DNA of 64,000 bases from Azophilus sp965214305. GTDB lineage: Bacteria; Pseudomonadota; Gammaproteobacteria; Pseudomonadales; Azotimanducaceae. Position 1 is the first letter of the stretch; the number at the start of each line of letters is the position of its first letter. The DNA lies in contig OZ243949.1 in NCBI GenBank assembly GCA_965214305.1, forward strand, positions 1,178,001 through 1,242,000. The letters are read 5' to 3'. Shown here one piece after another: positions 25,569 to 35,196 of the stretch. A program made the translations under genes and the position numbers. The notes under the pieces were generated by a model. It was not told the DNA's origin and made no database searches. It saw only the letters and a list, made by a program, of their open reading frames with translations.

Positions 25569-26729
25569 ATGAGCCCCTGGCAGGGCGTTTTTCATATTAC
25601 CGGCGGCGGTGCCGGCTTTCTTGCGGAAATCTTAGCAACCACCGGGGCATCGCGAACTGTGCTTGAGGCACGGGTACCTTATGCGAATGCCAGTCTTGCC
25701 GAATTGCTCGGCGGCACACCGGACCAGGCTTGCAGCGCCGCAACCGCGCAGGCAATGGCGATGGCGGCGTTGCAGCGTGCCATGACACTCGGAGCAAGCC
25801 GTCCATTCGGCTGCGCCTGCACCGCGAGCCTGGTAACCGATCGGCCCAAACAGGGCCCTTGCCGGGCGCATATGGCCGTGCAAACGGCAACCCAAAGCTG
25901 GCACGGGGAGTGTGGCGCGTTTGTGGTTGCCGACCAACGCGACGCACAGGAACGGGAGCTGACGGAAGCTCTGTGGGAACTGCTGCGGGCCGCACTCGGC
26001 CTGGCCCGCCTATCCCACCAACTTCCTGCTGCTGACGCCGATGCACGCGCGGAATCATCAACCGGGCAGCGCGAGGGGATACCCCTCGTTAGCAAAAGCG
26101 CTGGTGATACAGGCGGGCGGGCCGCTCCGGGTACCCCGGTAATAGCGTCCATGGCGGCGCAACCCGAATGGCGGCGGCTGGTTGAGGGGAAGATAGACAG
26201 CGTATCAACCCGCCCCCACAACGGTGCCCTGCTCCTCCCCGGCGCCTTCAATCCGCCGCACGACGCCCACCGGCAAATGATGCGCCTTGCCGAAGCCAAG
26301 TTGGGCCTGGCGGGTGCCTTCGAGCTGTCGATAGAAAATGTCGACAAGCCGCTGCTGGACTACTTTGCAATCCATGACCGACTTGAGCGTCTGCGTGATC
26401 CGGTATGGCTGACTCGCCTGCCCCGCTTCATCGACAAGGCGCGCCGTTTCCCCGGTGCCGTCTTCGTCCTGGGCATCGATACGCTCATCCGCATCGCGGA
26501 TCCCCGATACTATGGCCGCACGAGGGAGCGCGACCGGGGCATCGCGGAAATACTGGAAAGGGGGGTTGGTTTTCTGGTTTTCGGGCGAACGATCAACGGC
26601 CAATTTCGGGGGCTCGCCGAGACGGCTCTGCCACAGGCGTTGGCCGATGCCTGCACCGCGGTAGACGAAACGGAGTTCAGAATGGACCTGTCGTCCAGGA
26701 TGCTGCGCGGCGGAAAGCTGGCGAGATAG
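25569..26729 (+). CDS. CinA-C-like domain fused to NadD-like nucleotidyltransferase
   Basis: 386 aa. Residues 1 to ~155 resemble the CinA C-terminal (PncC, NMN deamidase) fold: HITGGGAGFLAEIL, ARVPYANASLAELLGG, ACSAATAQAMAMAALQRA. Residues ~215-380 form a nucleotidyltransferase Rossmann domain with LLLPGAFNPPHDAHRQMM, in which the GxFxPxHxxH signature gives the nucleotide-binding site. Joining NMN deamidase-like and NMN adenylyltransferase-like parts suggests NAD salvage. The linker near residue 165-175 contains a palindromic repeat insert (26060-26090). An upstream in-frame Met at 25542 is possible. Confidence 0.72.
   Translation: MSPWQGVFHITGGGAGFLAEILATTGASRTVLEARVPYANASLAELLGGTPDQACSAATAQAMAMAALQRAMTLGASRPFGCACTASLVTDRPKQGPCRAHMAVQTATQSWHGECGAFVVADQRDAQERELTEALWELLRAALGLARLSHQLPAADADARAESSTGQREGIPLVSKSAGDTGGRAAPGTPVIASMAAQPEWRRLVEGKIDSVSTRPHNGALLLPGAFNPPHDAHRQMMRLAEAKLGLAGAFELSIENVDKPLLDYFAIHDRLERLRDPVWLTRLPRFIDKARRFPGAVFVLGIDTLIRIADPRYYGRTRERDRGIAEILERGVGFLVFGRTINGQFRGLAETALPQALADACTAVDETEFRMDLSSRMLRGGKLAR
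26060..26090. repeat. Intragenic palindromic repeat (GCGAGGGG-ATA-CCCCTCG)
   Basis: CAACCGGGCAGCGCGAGGGG then ATACCCCTCG. It is nearly identical to two copies inside the cmoB gene at 38509-38590. It lies in the interdomain linker of the CinA-nucleotidyltransferase fusion and encodes TGQREGIPL without breaking the frame. Confidence 0.65.
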
Positions 26730-26793
26730 CCGGGTTAAACGTACCCCTCGGCAGCGCATGGGTTTGTTCTTGCATCGGCGAACCACGCAGCCT

Positions 26794-28200
26794 TCAGCCA
26801 GAAGCCTCAGAGGGCACCACCGTCTTCCACCGGCCGCGCCGAAAACGCAGCACCAACATAATGCCCTTTACCATGTAGTCGCCGACCAACCCGGCATATA
26901 CCCAGACGACAGGGAGTTGCATCCAGGTGAACAGGGCGGCCAGGCCACAGCGCACGGCAATCAACCCCACAAAGGTGGCGATGAGCGGAAAGCGGGTATC
27001 GCCCGCACCGCGCAGGGAACCGCCAATGGCAAATTCGATGGCCATCAATGGCATCATCGCGCCCATCAGGTAGATGAACTGCACCGTGTACTTCAGGGTC
27101 ACCCGTTCATCGCCAAGAAACAGGCCCGCCAACTGGGGTGCAAACAGTAAGAACGGCAGGGCCAAGCCGCCCATCGACAGCATTGCCAAACCACCGGCAC
27201 GCCAACCCGCACGCTCAGCCCCGGCATGGTCGCCCGCACCGAGGTGCTGGCCGACCAGGGTCGATCCGGCAATCGAGAAACCAAAACCGACCATAAAGCA
27301 GACCATGAGCATATTGGCGCCGACGTTATAAGCCGCGAACGCTTCGGTGCCATAGAAATTGCCGATCAGGATCATGAAGATGAAGAAGCCGAGCTGAAAG
27401 ACGACCTGCTCAACTGCCGCCGGATAGCCAATATGCAACAGTCGGCTCAACCGCTCCCGTCGCCACCATCCGCCACGTACATGGCGAACTCGAAATTTTT
27501 GCAACCACCAAAACCCGAGCAGCAGGACGGCACCAAGGGAAAACGACACCCCCGCAGCCGCAGCGGCACCGGCAACCCCAAGCCTCGGGAACCCGTAGTG
27601 GCCAAAAACGAACACATACAACAGCGGCACATTGAGCAAATTCACTGCGGCACCGATCCACAGGGGCGACCAGGCGTCCCCGGCGGCGCGTAGCGCCGCG
27701 CTTAAAATAAAGGTCACGGCGAAGGCCAGGTTGAACCAACTCAACATGCGGATGTTCGCTGCCGCCAGGTCAAGCGTGGCCGGGTCAAGGCCAAAGATCC
27801 CGGCAACCGGGCGTGCGAATAGCACACCCAACACCGTTACCGACACCGCCAGAGTCCCCGCCAGAACCAAAGACGCCATCGTCACCCGGCCTGCTTCGGT
27901 GTAATCGCCCGCGCCCCAGGCTCGGGCAACCAATGCCGTGGTGCCCGCACTCACCGCCATCAGTATCGCCTGCATGGCGAAGAACACGCGCTGCCCCGCG
28001 CCGAGCGCCGCCAAGGCGCTTGCACCCAATTCACCAATGAACCTGATCTGTACCAGGGCCACCACGGCATAGGAAAGGTTGCCGAGTATGGACGGGAAGG
28101 CGAGTTGCCAGACGCCGGGGCTAACGAAAGGGCGTACCGCCGCACTCTCTGCTGTCGGTGTCAATGGCTGCGCATTCCGTTCGTGTTTGGAGATGGGCAT
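26794..28200 (-). CDS. MATE family efflux transporter (second)
   Basis: 468 aa with about twelve membrane segments in two halves. The first half includes LSYAVVALVQIRFIGELGASALAALGAGQRVFF and the second VEQVVFQLGFFIFMILIGNFYGTEAFAAYNVGAN. It belongs to the same superfamily as the protein at 4770-6113 but is clearly a different branch, closer to the NorM/DinF-like transporters with QR in the first half. Substrate unknown. ATG 28200 is the first Met. Confidence 0.88.
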   Translation of the reverse strand: MPISKHERNAQPLTPTAESAAVRPFVSPGVWQLAFPSILGNLSYAVVALVQIRFIGELGASALAALGAGQRVFFAMQAILMAVSAGTTALVARAWGAGDYTEAGRVTMASLVLAGTLAVSVTVLGVLFARPVAGIFGLDPATLDLAAANIRMLSWFNLAFAVTFILSAALRAAGDAWSPLWIGAAVNLLNVPLLYVFVFGHYGFPRLGVAGAAAAAGVSFSLGAVLLLGFWWLQKFRVRHVRGGWWRRERLSRLLHIGYPAAVEQVVFQLGFFIFMILIGNFYGTEAFAAYNVGANMLMVCFMVGFGFSIAGSTLVGQHLGAGDHAGAERAGWRAGGLAMLSMGGLALPFLLFAPQLAGLFLGDERVTLKYTVQFIYLMGAMMPLMAIEFAIGGSLRGAGDTRFPLIATFVGLIAVRCGLAALFTWMQLPVVWVYAGLVGDYMVKGIMLVLRFRRGRWKTVVPSEASG

Positions 28201-28210
28201 TTAGGTCGGG

Positions 28211-28230
28211 CCAGGAGTCTCTGCCTGCGG
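28211..28230 (+). repeat. Dispersed GGAGCCTC-type motif
   Basis: CCAGGAGTCTCTGCCTGCGG. One base in the core differs from the copy at 8251. It sits between the divergent MATE and enoyl-CoA hydratase genes. A shorter relative, TAGGAGCCTCTTAG, is at 29203-29216. Confidence 0.45.
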
Positions 28231-28356
28231 TAAGCCCCCGCGCGGCGTCTTCGGCAAGGCGCGGCCAATGGAGCAGAGCCCGCCCCCATTGCCGGGAGTC
28301 GCAACGCCGCCGCCGGATAGGCTACCATCCCCCGCCTTATTCGCGTAGAGGAAACC

Positions 28357-29157
28357 ATGAAAGACGCCGATACCCACCCAGACATCGCCGTTACGCTGGA
28401 CGATCACATAGCGACCGTGGAAATCCAGCGGCCACCGCACAACTTCTTCGATCAGAGCCTGATCGGCCAGATAGCGGATGCTTTCGAGCGGCTCGACGCC
28501 GACATCGATTGCCGCGCCATCGTGCTGGCGTCACGGGGCAAATCGTTCTGCGCCGGCGCCAACTTCGGAACCGGAGGCGATGGCGGCGGTGATTTTAGCG
28601 AGGCTACCTTCGCGGGCACCACCGGCGCGCTATATCGGGAGGCGGTGCGGCTTTTTTCAAACAAGACCCCGGTCGTTGGTGCCATCCAAGGCGCGGCGGT
28701 AGGCGGTGGCCTGGGCCTGGCACTGGTTCCCGATTTCCGGGTTGCCGCCCCGGAAGCACGTTTTGCCGCCAACTTTGTCAAGCTGGGTATTCACCAAGGC
28801 TTTGGCATTTCGGTGACGCTACCGCGATTAATCGGTCGACAGGCTGCACATCTTATGCTCTACACAGGGCACCGACTGAACGGCCAACAAGCGTTGGATG
28901 TCGGCTTGGTGGATGTGCTCACCGACCGGGACAACCTGGGTGCCGAAGCCACAAGGCTCGCCCGCGAGATCGCGGAGAACGCCCCACTTGCGGTTGCCTC
29001 GGTGCGCGCAACAATGCGCCAAGGTCTTGCGGACGCCGTTGCCGAAGCCACCGAGCGCGAGCTGGCGGAACAGCGGTGGCTGCGTAGCACCCAAGATGCG
29101 GCTGAGGGCATCCGCGCCGTCGCCGAGCGGCGGCCCGGGCGTTTTGTCGGGAAATAA
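28357..29157 (+). CDS. Enoyl-CoA hydratase/isomerase family protein
   Basis: 266 aa, crotonase fold. LASRGKSFCAGANFGTGG gives the first oxyanion-hole loop and VGAIQGAAVGGGLGLALVPDFRVAA the second. KLGIHQGFGISVTLPRLIG replaces the usual ELGLxPgxGgt strand, so the catalytic Glu of standard hydratases may be missing. The C-terminal helix region EATERELAEQRWLRSTQDAAEGIRAV is normal. Probable role in acyl-CoA catabolism. Exact reaction uncertain. Confidence 0.87.
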   Translation: MKDADTHPDIAVTLDDHIATVEIQRPPHNFFDQSLIGQIADAFERLDADIDCRAIVLASRGKSFCAGANFGTGGDGGGDFSEATFAGTTGALYREAVRLFSNKTPVVGAIQGAAVGGGLGLALVPDFRVAAPEARFAANFVKLGIHQGFGISVTLPRLIGRQAAHLMLYTGHRLNGQQALDVGLVDVLTDRDNLGAEATRLAREIAENAPLAVASVRATMRQGLADAVAEATERELAEQRWLRSTQDAAEGIRAVAERRPGRFVGK

Positions 29158-29353
29158 CACCCAGCCCACCCCGCGACCGGCCGCCGCGGTATTGACGAAG
29201 GCTAGGAGCCTCTTAGCTGTACAACAAACTTTATCGCTGCCATTGGCAATTCGGAAGGCGCGCAGAGCAAGAAAAAACTGGATGCCCGGGGTTTATTGGC
29301 CACGCCCGGCAAACTTATCGCTTAGTTAAAAAGACACCGGGAGGCTCAAATGG

Positions 29354-29839
29354 CTAAAACCGCTTGAGAAGCTCATAGGCACCCCGAAAGAACAGCAGCG
29401 GGCCTTGCTCCGGTTTGAGCACGCCGAGGTCCCGCGCCCGCCCCACCGCGATGGTATGGTCGCCGGCATCATGTTCATCAACGAGTTCGCAATCGACATA
29501 GGCCAATATGCCAGCCAGTACGGGCGAGCCGGTGACGCCGGGGCGCCAATCGAGATTCGCGAATTTATCCACGCCCGAGCGGGCGAAAAGATCGCTCACT
29601 GCCTGCTGGTCCGACGCCAATATATTGATGCAGAAGCTGCCGCTATCTCGAAGTTTTGGCCAGCTCGTGCTCGACTTGGCCGGGCAAAGCGCAACCAGCG
29701 GCGGCCGCAACGACAAGGAGGTAAACGACTGGGCCGCGAAACCGGCGGGCCGGCCTTCCAAACAGCCCGTGGCAAGCACGACGCCGCTCGCGAATTGGCC
29801 TAGGGTTGTGCGAAATTCCGGGGTATCGAACGAACTCAT
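29354..29839 (-). CDS. Flavin reductase-like domain protein
   Basis: 161 aa FMN-binding split-barrel. FRTTLGQFASGVVLATG, GFAAQSFTSLSLRPPLVALCP and SGSFCINILASDQQAVSDLFAR are the typical strands. Such proteins supply reduced flavin to two-component monooxygenases or act directly on small molecules. Met 29839 is taken as start. Met 29851 is four residues earlier. Divergent from the acyl-CoA dehydrogenase gene. Confidence 0.85.
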   Translation of the reverse strand: MSSFDTPEFRTTLGQFASGVVLATGCLEGRPAGFAAQSFTSLSLRPPLVALCPAKSSTSWPKLRDSGSFCINILASDQQAVSDLFARSGVDKFANLDWRPGVTGSPVLAGILAYVDCELVDEHDAGDHTIAVGRARDLGVLKPEQGPLLFFRGAYELLKRF

Positions 29840-29971
29840 ACAAACGCTCAAAAGGCGAGACGCGGCACTATAAACCCAGCCCGTGCGATCAGGTAGTTGT
29901 TAGTCCGCCTACCTTCCCGCCGGACATTTCCCTACAATGGCCCATCTACCATCTTCAAGAGGCCTTTCCCC

Positions 29972-31171
29972 GTGAGCGAGTTGCAGGCATTCCGCGACGA
30001 AGTAAGAGGCTGGCTGGACGCCAACTGCCCAGCCGCCATGCGCACCGCCACCCCCGAAGACGAAGTGGTCTGGGGTGGACGCCGCGAGCGGTTCAAAAAC
30101 CCCGAATCAAAAATTTGGCTGGAGCGCATGGCGGCGCGTGGCTGGACGACGCCGCGGTGGCCGAAGCAATACGGCGGCGGCGGTTTGACGTTCGATGAAG
30201 ACCGGGTGTTGCAACAGGAACTGGCGCGCATCCGCGCTCGTGTCCCGCTCAATAGCTTCGGCATCTGGATGCTGGGCCCGGCACTGTTGGAATTTGCCAA
30301 CGAGCAACAAAAGCAGGAACACATACCGCCCATCATTCGCGGCGAAATTCGCTGGTGTCAGGGCTATTCGGAACCCGGCCACGGCTCGGATCTGGCCGGC
30401 CTGCAAACCAAGGCCGAAGACAAGGGCGACCACTATCTGGTCAATGGCGCAAAAATCTGGACATCCTTTGCCGACCAGGCCGATTGGATTTTCTGCCTCG
30501 TGCGCACCAACCCCGATGTGCCGAAACACCAGGGCATCAGTTTTTTGCTGTTCGATATGGCCTCGGAAGGCGTTTCCACCTCGCCCATCGAGCTCATCAG
30601 TGGCTCCTCGCCGTTTTGCCAAACCTTCTTCGACAACGTGCGCGTGCCAAAACAAAACCTGGTGGGCAAGCTCAATGATGGCTGGACCATCGCCAAACGC
30701 CTGTTGCAGCACGAGCGCAACATGGTCGCAGGCATCGGCGGCAACGCCGCCATCGGCACAACCAACAGCACCCTTGAAATCATCGCCAAGCGCTATGCGG
30801 GGGAAACCGAGGGCCGTATTGGCGATCCGGTGATTCGGGAGAAGGTCGGCCAGCATCTCATGAACGACCGCGCCTTCCAGTTCACCTTGGCGCGCGGCGG
30901 CGAGGAAGCCAAGGCGGGGCGGTCAAATGACCACTTGGCATCCTTCTTCAAGTACTACGGCACCGAGCAAAACAAGCGCAAATACGAATTGATGCTCGAA
31001 GCGATGGGTACGAGCGCCATTGGCTGGGACGAGAACGACAATGGCTTGGCCGAGCGGGAACGTTCCATCACAAAGCAATGGTTGCGTTCAAAGGCCAACT
31101 CAATTGAAGGCGGCACCAGCGAAGTGCAACTCAATGTGATTGCCAAGCGGGTACTGGGTTTACCCGACTAG
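29972..31171 (+). CDS. Acyl-CoA dehydrogenase family protein
   Basis: FAD enzyme that introduces a double bond into an acyl-CoA. QGYSEPGHGSDLAGLQTKA and INGAKIWTSFADQADWIFCLVRT-like segments (here VNGAKIWT) bind FAD, and NSIEGGTSEVQLNVIAKRVLGLP is the C-terminal signature. GTG 29972 starts SELQAFRDEVRGWLD, the first dehydrogenase-like words. The reading frame is open further upstream to ATG 29897 but without family similarity. About 399 aa. It probably takes medium or branched acyl chains, but this is not certain. Confidence 0.88.
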   Translation: MSELQAFRDEVRGWLDANCPAAMRTATPEDEVVWGGRRERFKNPESKIWLERMAARGWTTPRWPKQYGGGGLTFDEDRVLQQELARIRARVPLNSFGIWMLGPALLEFANEQQKQEHIPPIIRGEIRWCQGYSEPGHGSDLAGLQTKAEDKGDHYLVNGAKIWTSFADQADWIFCLVRTNPDVPKHQGISFLLFDMASEGVSTSPIELISGSSPFCQTFFDNVRVPKQNLVGKLNDGWTIAKRLLQHERNMVAGIGGNAAIGTTNSTLEIIAKRYAGETEGRIGDPVIREKVGQHLMNDRAFQFTLARGGEEAKAGRSNDHLASFFKYYGTEQNKRKYELMLEAMGTSAIGWDENDNGLAERERSITKQWLRSKANSIEGGTSEVQLNVIAKRVLGLPD

Positions 31172-31341
31172 CCCGCGTTGGTGAAATAGCCGGGCTAGGA
31201 ACCTGCGCCACCTCCAGCAGCAATGCCGTCCCACTGGTTTTCGTTGAATTACCATCGTTGATGGTCGCAACTCCCGTTCATACGAGTCCGGCTGAGCAAT
31301 GCCTGCTTGTCCATGCCGGACCGTGGGAAGAGGCCTAACCG

Positions 31342-32829
31342 ATGTCCGCACGGGAAATGGCGGCGCTGGATCTCGGCTCCAACAGTTTCCATCTCATCGT
31401 GGCCCAGGAGACGAGCGGGCATCTGCAAGTGGTAGACCGCATCAAGGAGATGGTGCGTCTCGCCGACGGCCTTGAGCGCAACAATCATCTTGCCGAAACC
31501 GTCGCGCAACGGGCACTCGATTGCCTGCAACGCTTCGGCCAGCGCTTGCGTGACCTGCACCGGGACAATGTGCGCGTGGTCGGCACCAGCACACTGCGCA
31601 AGGCGCGTAATTCGGCACAATTCATCGCTCAGGCGGAGGCGGCCCTGGGCCACCCTGTGGAAGTCATCTCCGGCCGGGAAGAAGCGCGCCTGATCTACCT
31701 AGGCGTTTCGCATACGATGGAGGACAACCACGATCGTCGGCTGGTCATCGACATCGGCGGCGGTAGCACGGAGTTGATTCTCGGGCGTTCGTTTCAACCC
31801 GAAATCATGGAGAGCCTGCATATCGGTTGTGTTGGCATCACGGAAAAATATTTCCGCGACGGCCACCTGTCCAATAAATCCCTGCGCACCGCCATCAATC
31901 ATTGCAAACGGGAATTGCAGGCCGTTCGCAACCAATATCGCTCGGTTGGCTGGGACATCGCCATCGGCTCATCCGGCACGGTGCTCGCCTCAAGGGAGGT
32001 GTTAACGCATCTCAAAGCCAACCCCGCCACCGTGATAACACCCGCCGGTATTCGCTCAATCATTGAGCAAATGACAGCGGCCGGTCATGTCGATAGCCTG
32101 CGCCTCGCGGGGCTTTCAGAGCAAAGACGCAACGTTTTTCCGGGCGGCGTGGCCATCGTCGCCGCCATTTTGGATTCCCTGAAACTGCACATGCTGCGCG
32201 CCAGCCGTGGCGCGTTGCGCGAAGGGCTGCTCTACGACCTGCTCGGCCGGGCGCATAATCACGATATCCGCGACAATACCGTAAGAAATCTGATGGTGCG
32301 CTATCACATCGATAACGACCATGCCAAACGAGTGCGAGACACCGCGCTCGGCCTGCTTGCCCAAACCGCCGCCTCCTGGCGGCTCACCGATTCCTCCCAC
32401 CGTTTGCTGTTGGCCTGGGCCGCCGATCTGCACGAAATCGGTATGGATATCGCCCACAGCCACTACCACAAACATGGTGGCTATCTGCTGGCCAATCTGG
32501 AAATGCCCGGCTTTTCCTGGCCGGACCAGGCCCGGTTGGCCAGCTTGGTACGCAGCCATCGGCGCCGGTTTCCGGTCGATGCCGAGCCAACGCTGGCGGA
32601 ACCACGGATTCTCCGCCTCGCCGTGTTGCTGCGCGTGGCCGTGATACTGAACCGCAGCCGCAGCAAAAAACCCCTGCCCCACATCGGCGCAGAGGCCAGT
32701 GACAACCAACTCAGGCTGGCGGTGCCCAAGGAATGGCTCGCCAAACATCCGTTGACCGAACTGAACCTGAAGGAAGAGGTAACCCATTTCGCGGCCTCAC
32801 CCATCGAATTACAGATAACGACGAATTGA
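31342..32829 (+). CDS. ppx: Exopolyphosphatase / Ppx-GppA phosphatase
   Basis: 495 aa, ASKHA-fold phosphatase that cuts inorganic polyphosphate (or pppGpp) from the end. MAALDLGSNSFHLIVAQE is the N-terminal phosphate loop, RVVGTSTLRKARN the second motif, SGREEARLIYLGV the catalytic Glu region and VIDIGGGSTELILG the second phosphate loop. The C-terminal half has an HD-like domain (AADLHEIGMDIAHSHYHKHGGYL). Full length favours Ppx over the shorter GppA-like forms. Polyphosphate kinase is encoded 2.4 kb further on, on the other strand. Confidence 0.9.
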   Translation: MSAREMAALDLGSNSFHLIVAQETSGHLQVVDRIKEMVRLADGLERNNHLAETVAQRALDCLQRFGQRLRDLHRDNVRVVGTSTLRKARNSAQFIAQAEAALGHPVEVISGREEARLIYLGVSHTMEDNHDRRLVIDIGGGSTELILGRSFQPEIMESLHIGCVGITEKYFRDGHLSNKSLRTAINHCKRELQAVRNQYRSVGWDIAIGSSGTVLASREVLTHLKANPATVITPAGIRSIIEQMTAAGHVDSLRLAGLSEQRRNVFPGGVAIVAAILDSLKLHMLRASRGALREGLLYDLLGRAHNHDIRDNTVRNLMVRYHIDNDHAKRVRDTALGLLAQTAASWRLTDSSHRLLLAWAADLHEIGMDIAHSHYHKHGGYLLANLEMPGFSWPDQARLASLVRSHRRRFPVDAEPTLAEPRILRLAVLLRVAVILNRSRSKKPLPHIGAEASDNQLRLAVPKEWLAKHPLTELNLKEEVTHFAASPIELQITTN

Positions 32830-32850
32830 CAAACCCATAGGAAACGGCCA

Positions 32851-33591
32851 ATGAAAGAAAAGATTGCGTTAATCACCGGGGCCGCGTCGGGCATCGGCGC
32901 GGCGGTTGCGCGGGTACTCGCGAAAGCGGGTGTGCGGGTCGCCGTGTGCGACATCAACGCGGCGGGTGGCAAACAACTGGCAGCCGAGCTGGGTGGCGAG
33001 TTTATGCATTGCGACGTGACGCAACTGGCCGGGGTTCAAGAGGCCGTGGCGGGCTGTGTTGCGCGCTTGGGTGTGCCCGACTACGCGCACCTGAACGCCG
33101 GCATCATGACCGTGCCCGCCGCCGAGCCCTATGTGGCCATAGAGAACGTAACCGAACCGCAATACCGGCGCATCATCAACGTCAATTTGGACGGTGTCTT
33201 CTTCGGCGTGAAAACGTTACTGCCGCTCATGCGCGATAAGGGCGGGGCCATCACCCTAACCGCATCGATCGCCGGCTTGGGCGTGGTGCCGATGGACCCG
33301 CTTTATACCGCCACCAAATACGCGGTGATCGGTTTTGGCCGGGCCGTTGCGGCCGCCAACGAGGGCGGCAATATCCGCATCAACGTCATCTGCCCGGGGG
33401 TGGTTGATACGGCCATCGTACCCGAGGACTTCAAGGCACCCGAATTCGGCATGATGCCCACCGCGGTGATGGCCGCCGAAATTGCCGATCTGCTACAGAA
33501 CGGTGCCAATGGCGAAGTTCGGGTGAAATTTCGAGCGGAACGGCCAGCCTTCGCGATTGAACCCCCGGACTTGATGGCGCTTTCGCAGTGA
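32851..33591 (+). CDS. Short-chain dehydrogenase/reductase
   Basis: 246 aa, NAD(P)-dependent oxidoreductase. TGAASGIGAAVARVLAKAG is the cofactor loop, LNAGIM stands for the NNAG motif, ASIAGLGVVPMDPLYTATKYAV holds the catalytic Ser, Tyr and Lys. VCDINAAGG after the second strand has an Asp, which favours NAD over NADP. Substrate unknown. It starts 21 bases after ppx in the same direction and may share its message. Confidence 0.88.
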   Translation: MKEKIALITGAASGIGAAVARVLAKAGVRVAVCDINAAGGKQLAAELGGEFMHCDVTQLAGVQEAVAGCVARLGVPDYAHLNAGIMTVPAAEPYVAIENVTEPQYRRIINVNLDGVFFGVKTLLPLMRDKGGAITLTASIAGLGVVPMDPLYTATKYAVIGFGRAVAAANEGGNIRINVICPGVVDTAIVPEDFKAPEFGMMPTAVMAAEIADLLQNGANGEVRVKFRAERPAFAIEPPDLMALSQ

Positions 33592-33618
33592 ACGCCTTAT
33601 GGGCAAGCCCCTGCGCCT

Positions 33619-34302
33619 CTACTCGCCAACCGGCGGCCGGTTCTCGCTCATTTCCCAGACCACTGCATCGGGAACGGCGAGCATGGCCGCATAGCGCCCT
33701 TCGGGGTAATTTGACATGTGCGGGCCGGGCGCATCCGGCCCCGGCTGGGCAACCGCGCCCGCTTCATCCGAGTAATCGGACGGGTTCTTGTAGCGGCTCA
33801 GTTCCTCGTCGCTGATGCCCGCCAGCGCCTGGACTTCCGGATCAATCCAGGCACGGCTATCGATGGGTTTCCGCGAATAAGACAGTTCCAAAGAGAGCGC
33901 CTCCGGCCCGGCAAAATAGATCGAAACGCACATGCCATGATCCACCGGACCCAGCACCGGAACGCCTTTCGAGCGCAGGCGGTCGCGCATGGCCAGCAGT
34001 TCGCCATGGCCACCGACTTTCAGCGCGAGGTGCTGCATGGCACCGCCAGCGCAATTGGCACCGGGGTTGCCAGCGTGCGATTCGCCCAGCACACGGGGAA
34101 TCTTGCCGATCTCCGGGTTGCACACAAAGGCAACCGAGCTCTCATCGTTCAAGCGCAAAAAGCCATGCCAGGTGTTCTCCACGCCATGCATCCAGTAGAG
34201 CGCCACGAGTTCCATGCCGAGCTTGTCGGTAAAAAACTCGATCTGCGCCTTCATATCGGCTGTACAGATGGCGAGATGATGCAAGCCTTCAACCTTATTC
34301 AT
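33619..34302 (-). CDS. VOC (glyoxalase/dioxygenase) family protein
   Basis: 227 aa. VEGLHHLAICTADMKAQIEFFTDKLGMELV is the first beta-alpha-beta-beta-beta unit, with metal His in HHLAI. HLALKVGGHGELLAMRDRLRSKGV and SIYFAGPEALSLELS provide the later His/Glu. It resembles single-chain extradiol-type or glyoxalase proteins. The C-terminal ~60 residues are polar and Pro-rich. Met 34302 starts the domain. Metal and substrate unknown. Confidence 0.82.
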   Translation of the reverse strand: MNKVEGLHHLAICTADMKAQIEFFTDKLGMELVALYWMHGVENTWHGFLRLNDESSVAFVCNPEIGKIPRVLGESHAGNPGANCAGGAMQHLALKVGGHGELLAMRDRLRSKGVPVLGPVDHGMCVSIYFAGPEALSLELSYSRKPIDSRAWIDPEVQALAGISDEELSRYKNPSDYSDEAGAVAQPGPDAPGPHMSNYPEGRYAAMLAVPDAVVWEMSENRPPVGE

Positions 34303-34333
34303 TGCTTCGACTCCCGGGGCCGTTCCCCCCTGT

Positions 34334-35155
34334 TCATAGCAGCGCTGACACCCACGCATCCACCTTATCGGAGAACAGCTCGGTGTGAAACAGCATAAGT
34401 TGGTGCTTGCCCTCGTCGAGGCAGTAAAACTCGACCGGGCCCGCGATGGCGTCGGCCACCGACCGCATCAGCGCTGGCGGAAACGACGGGTCTTTTTCTC
34501 CGCAGGCGACCAGCACGGGTTTCCTGTTGTCCGCCACCGTAATCTTCGGCTGGTAGGTGAACAGGGTGGCCCAAGAAGCAAGGTCGTAACTCCAAGTATT
34601 CCAAGGGTCGAGCCGCTTCTGCTCGCCGGCCCCGGCATAACCATAGTCTTCATCGAAGTTGAACAGGATGCCGCAATCGAGCCGCGCCGCCCGCCCCAGG
34701 GATTGCAGCATGGCCTGCACCTGCTGCGACTGCCAGATGGGTGTGAAAAGGGCAATGGCCGGGCCGCCGGGAACAGCGGGTGAACCCATTAGGATGGCCC
34801 CGCTCACCGCGTCCGCGTGCAAGGCGCTATAAGCGGCGGCGACGCCGAGGCTTGAGCCAAGCGTGAATACCGGCAGCCCCGTCTGTTGCTTGACATGCTC
34901 GGCGTACATCACCGATGCGTCAGCCCACTCGTCCATGGTCCATTGGCCACGCGGCCGGTTCATCGTTGACTTGCCATGCCCGGGTGCGTCATAAGACCAG
35001 ATCTCTACGCCCTTGGCGGCAAGGTGGCAGCAAAAAACGTCGTAGATGCCGCCATGACCGCCAATACCATGGGAAATGACCAGGGCGTACCTCGGCACCT
35101 CAGCTTGATATCGGTAAGCGTGTATTTCATGCAAAACATGTTCTTCACGAACCAT
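34334..35155 (-). CDS. Alpha/beta hydrolase, monoacylglycerol-lipase-like
   Basis: 273 aa, serine aminopeptidase S33/lysophospholipase type. ALVISHGIGGHGGIYDVFC is the oxyanion segment, YDAPGHGKSTMNRPRG the loop seen in monoglyceride lipases, FTLGSSLGVAAAYSAL the nucleophile elbow (GSSLG), and YCLDEGKHQLMLF the His. No signal peptide. It probably hydrolyses an ester of intermediate length. It lies 32 bases upstream of the VOC gene on the same strand. Confidence 0.85.
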   Translation of the reverse strand: MVREEHVLHEIHAYRYQAEVPRYALVISHGIGGHGGIYDVFCCHLAAKGVEIWSYDAPGHGKSTMNRPRGQWTMDEWADASVMYAEHVKQQTGLPVFTLGSSLGVAAAYSALHADAVSGAILMGSPAVPGGPAIALFTPIWQSQQVQAMLQSLGRAARLDCGILFNFDEDYGYAGAGEQKRLDPWNTWSYDLASWATLFTYQPKITVADNRKPVLVACGEKDPSFPPALMRSVADAIAGPVEFYCLDEGKHQLMLFHTELFSDKVDAWVSALL

Positions 35156-35196
35156 GATGCCTCACTCCCACAGTGATGAACTTTCGACGCAGGCTT

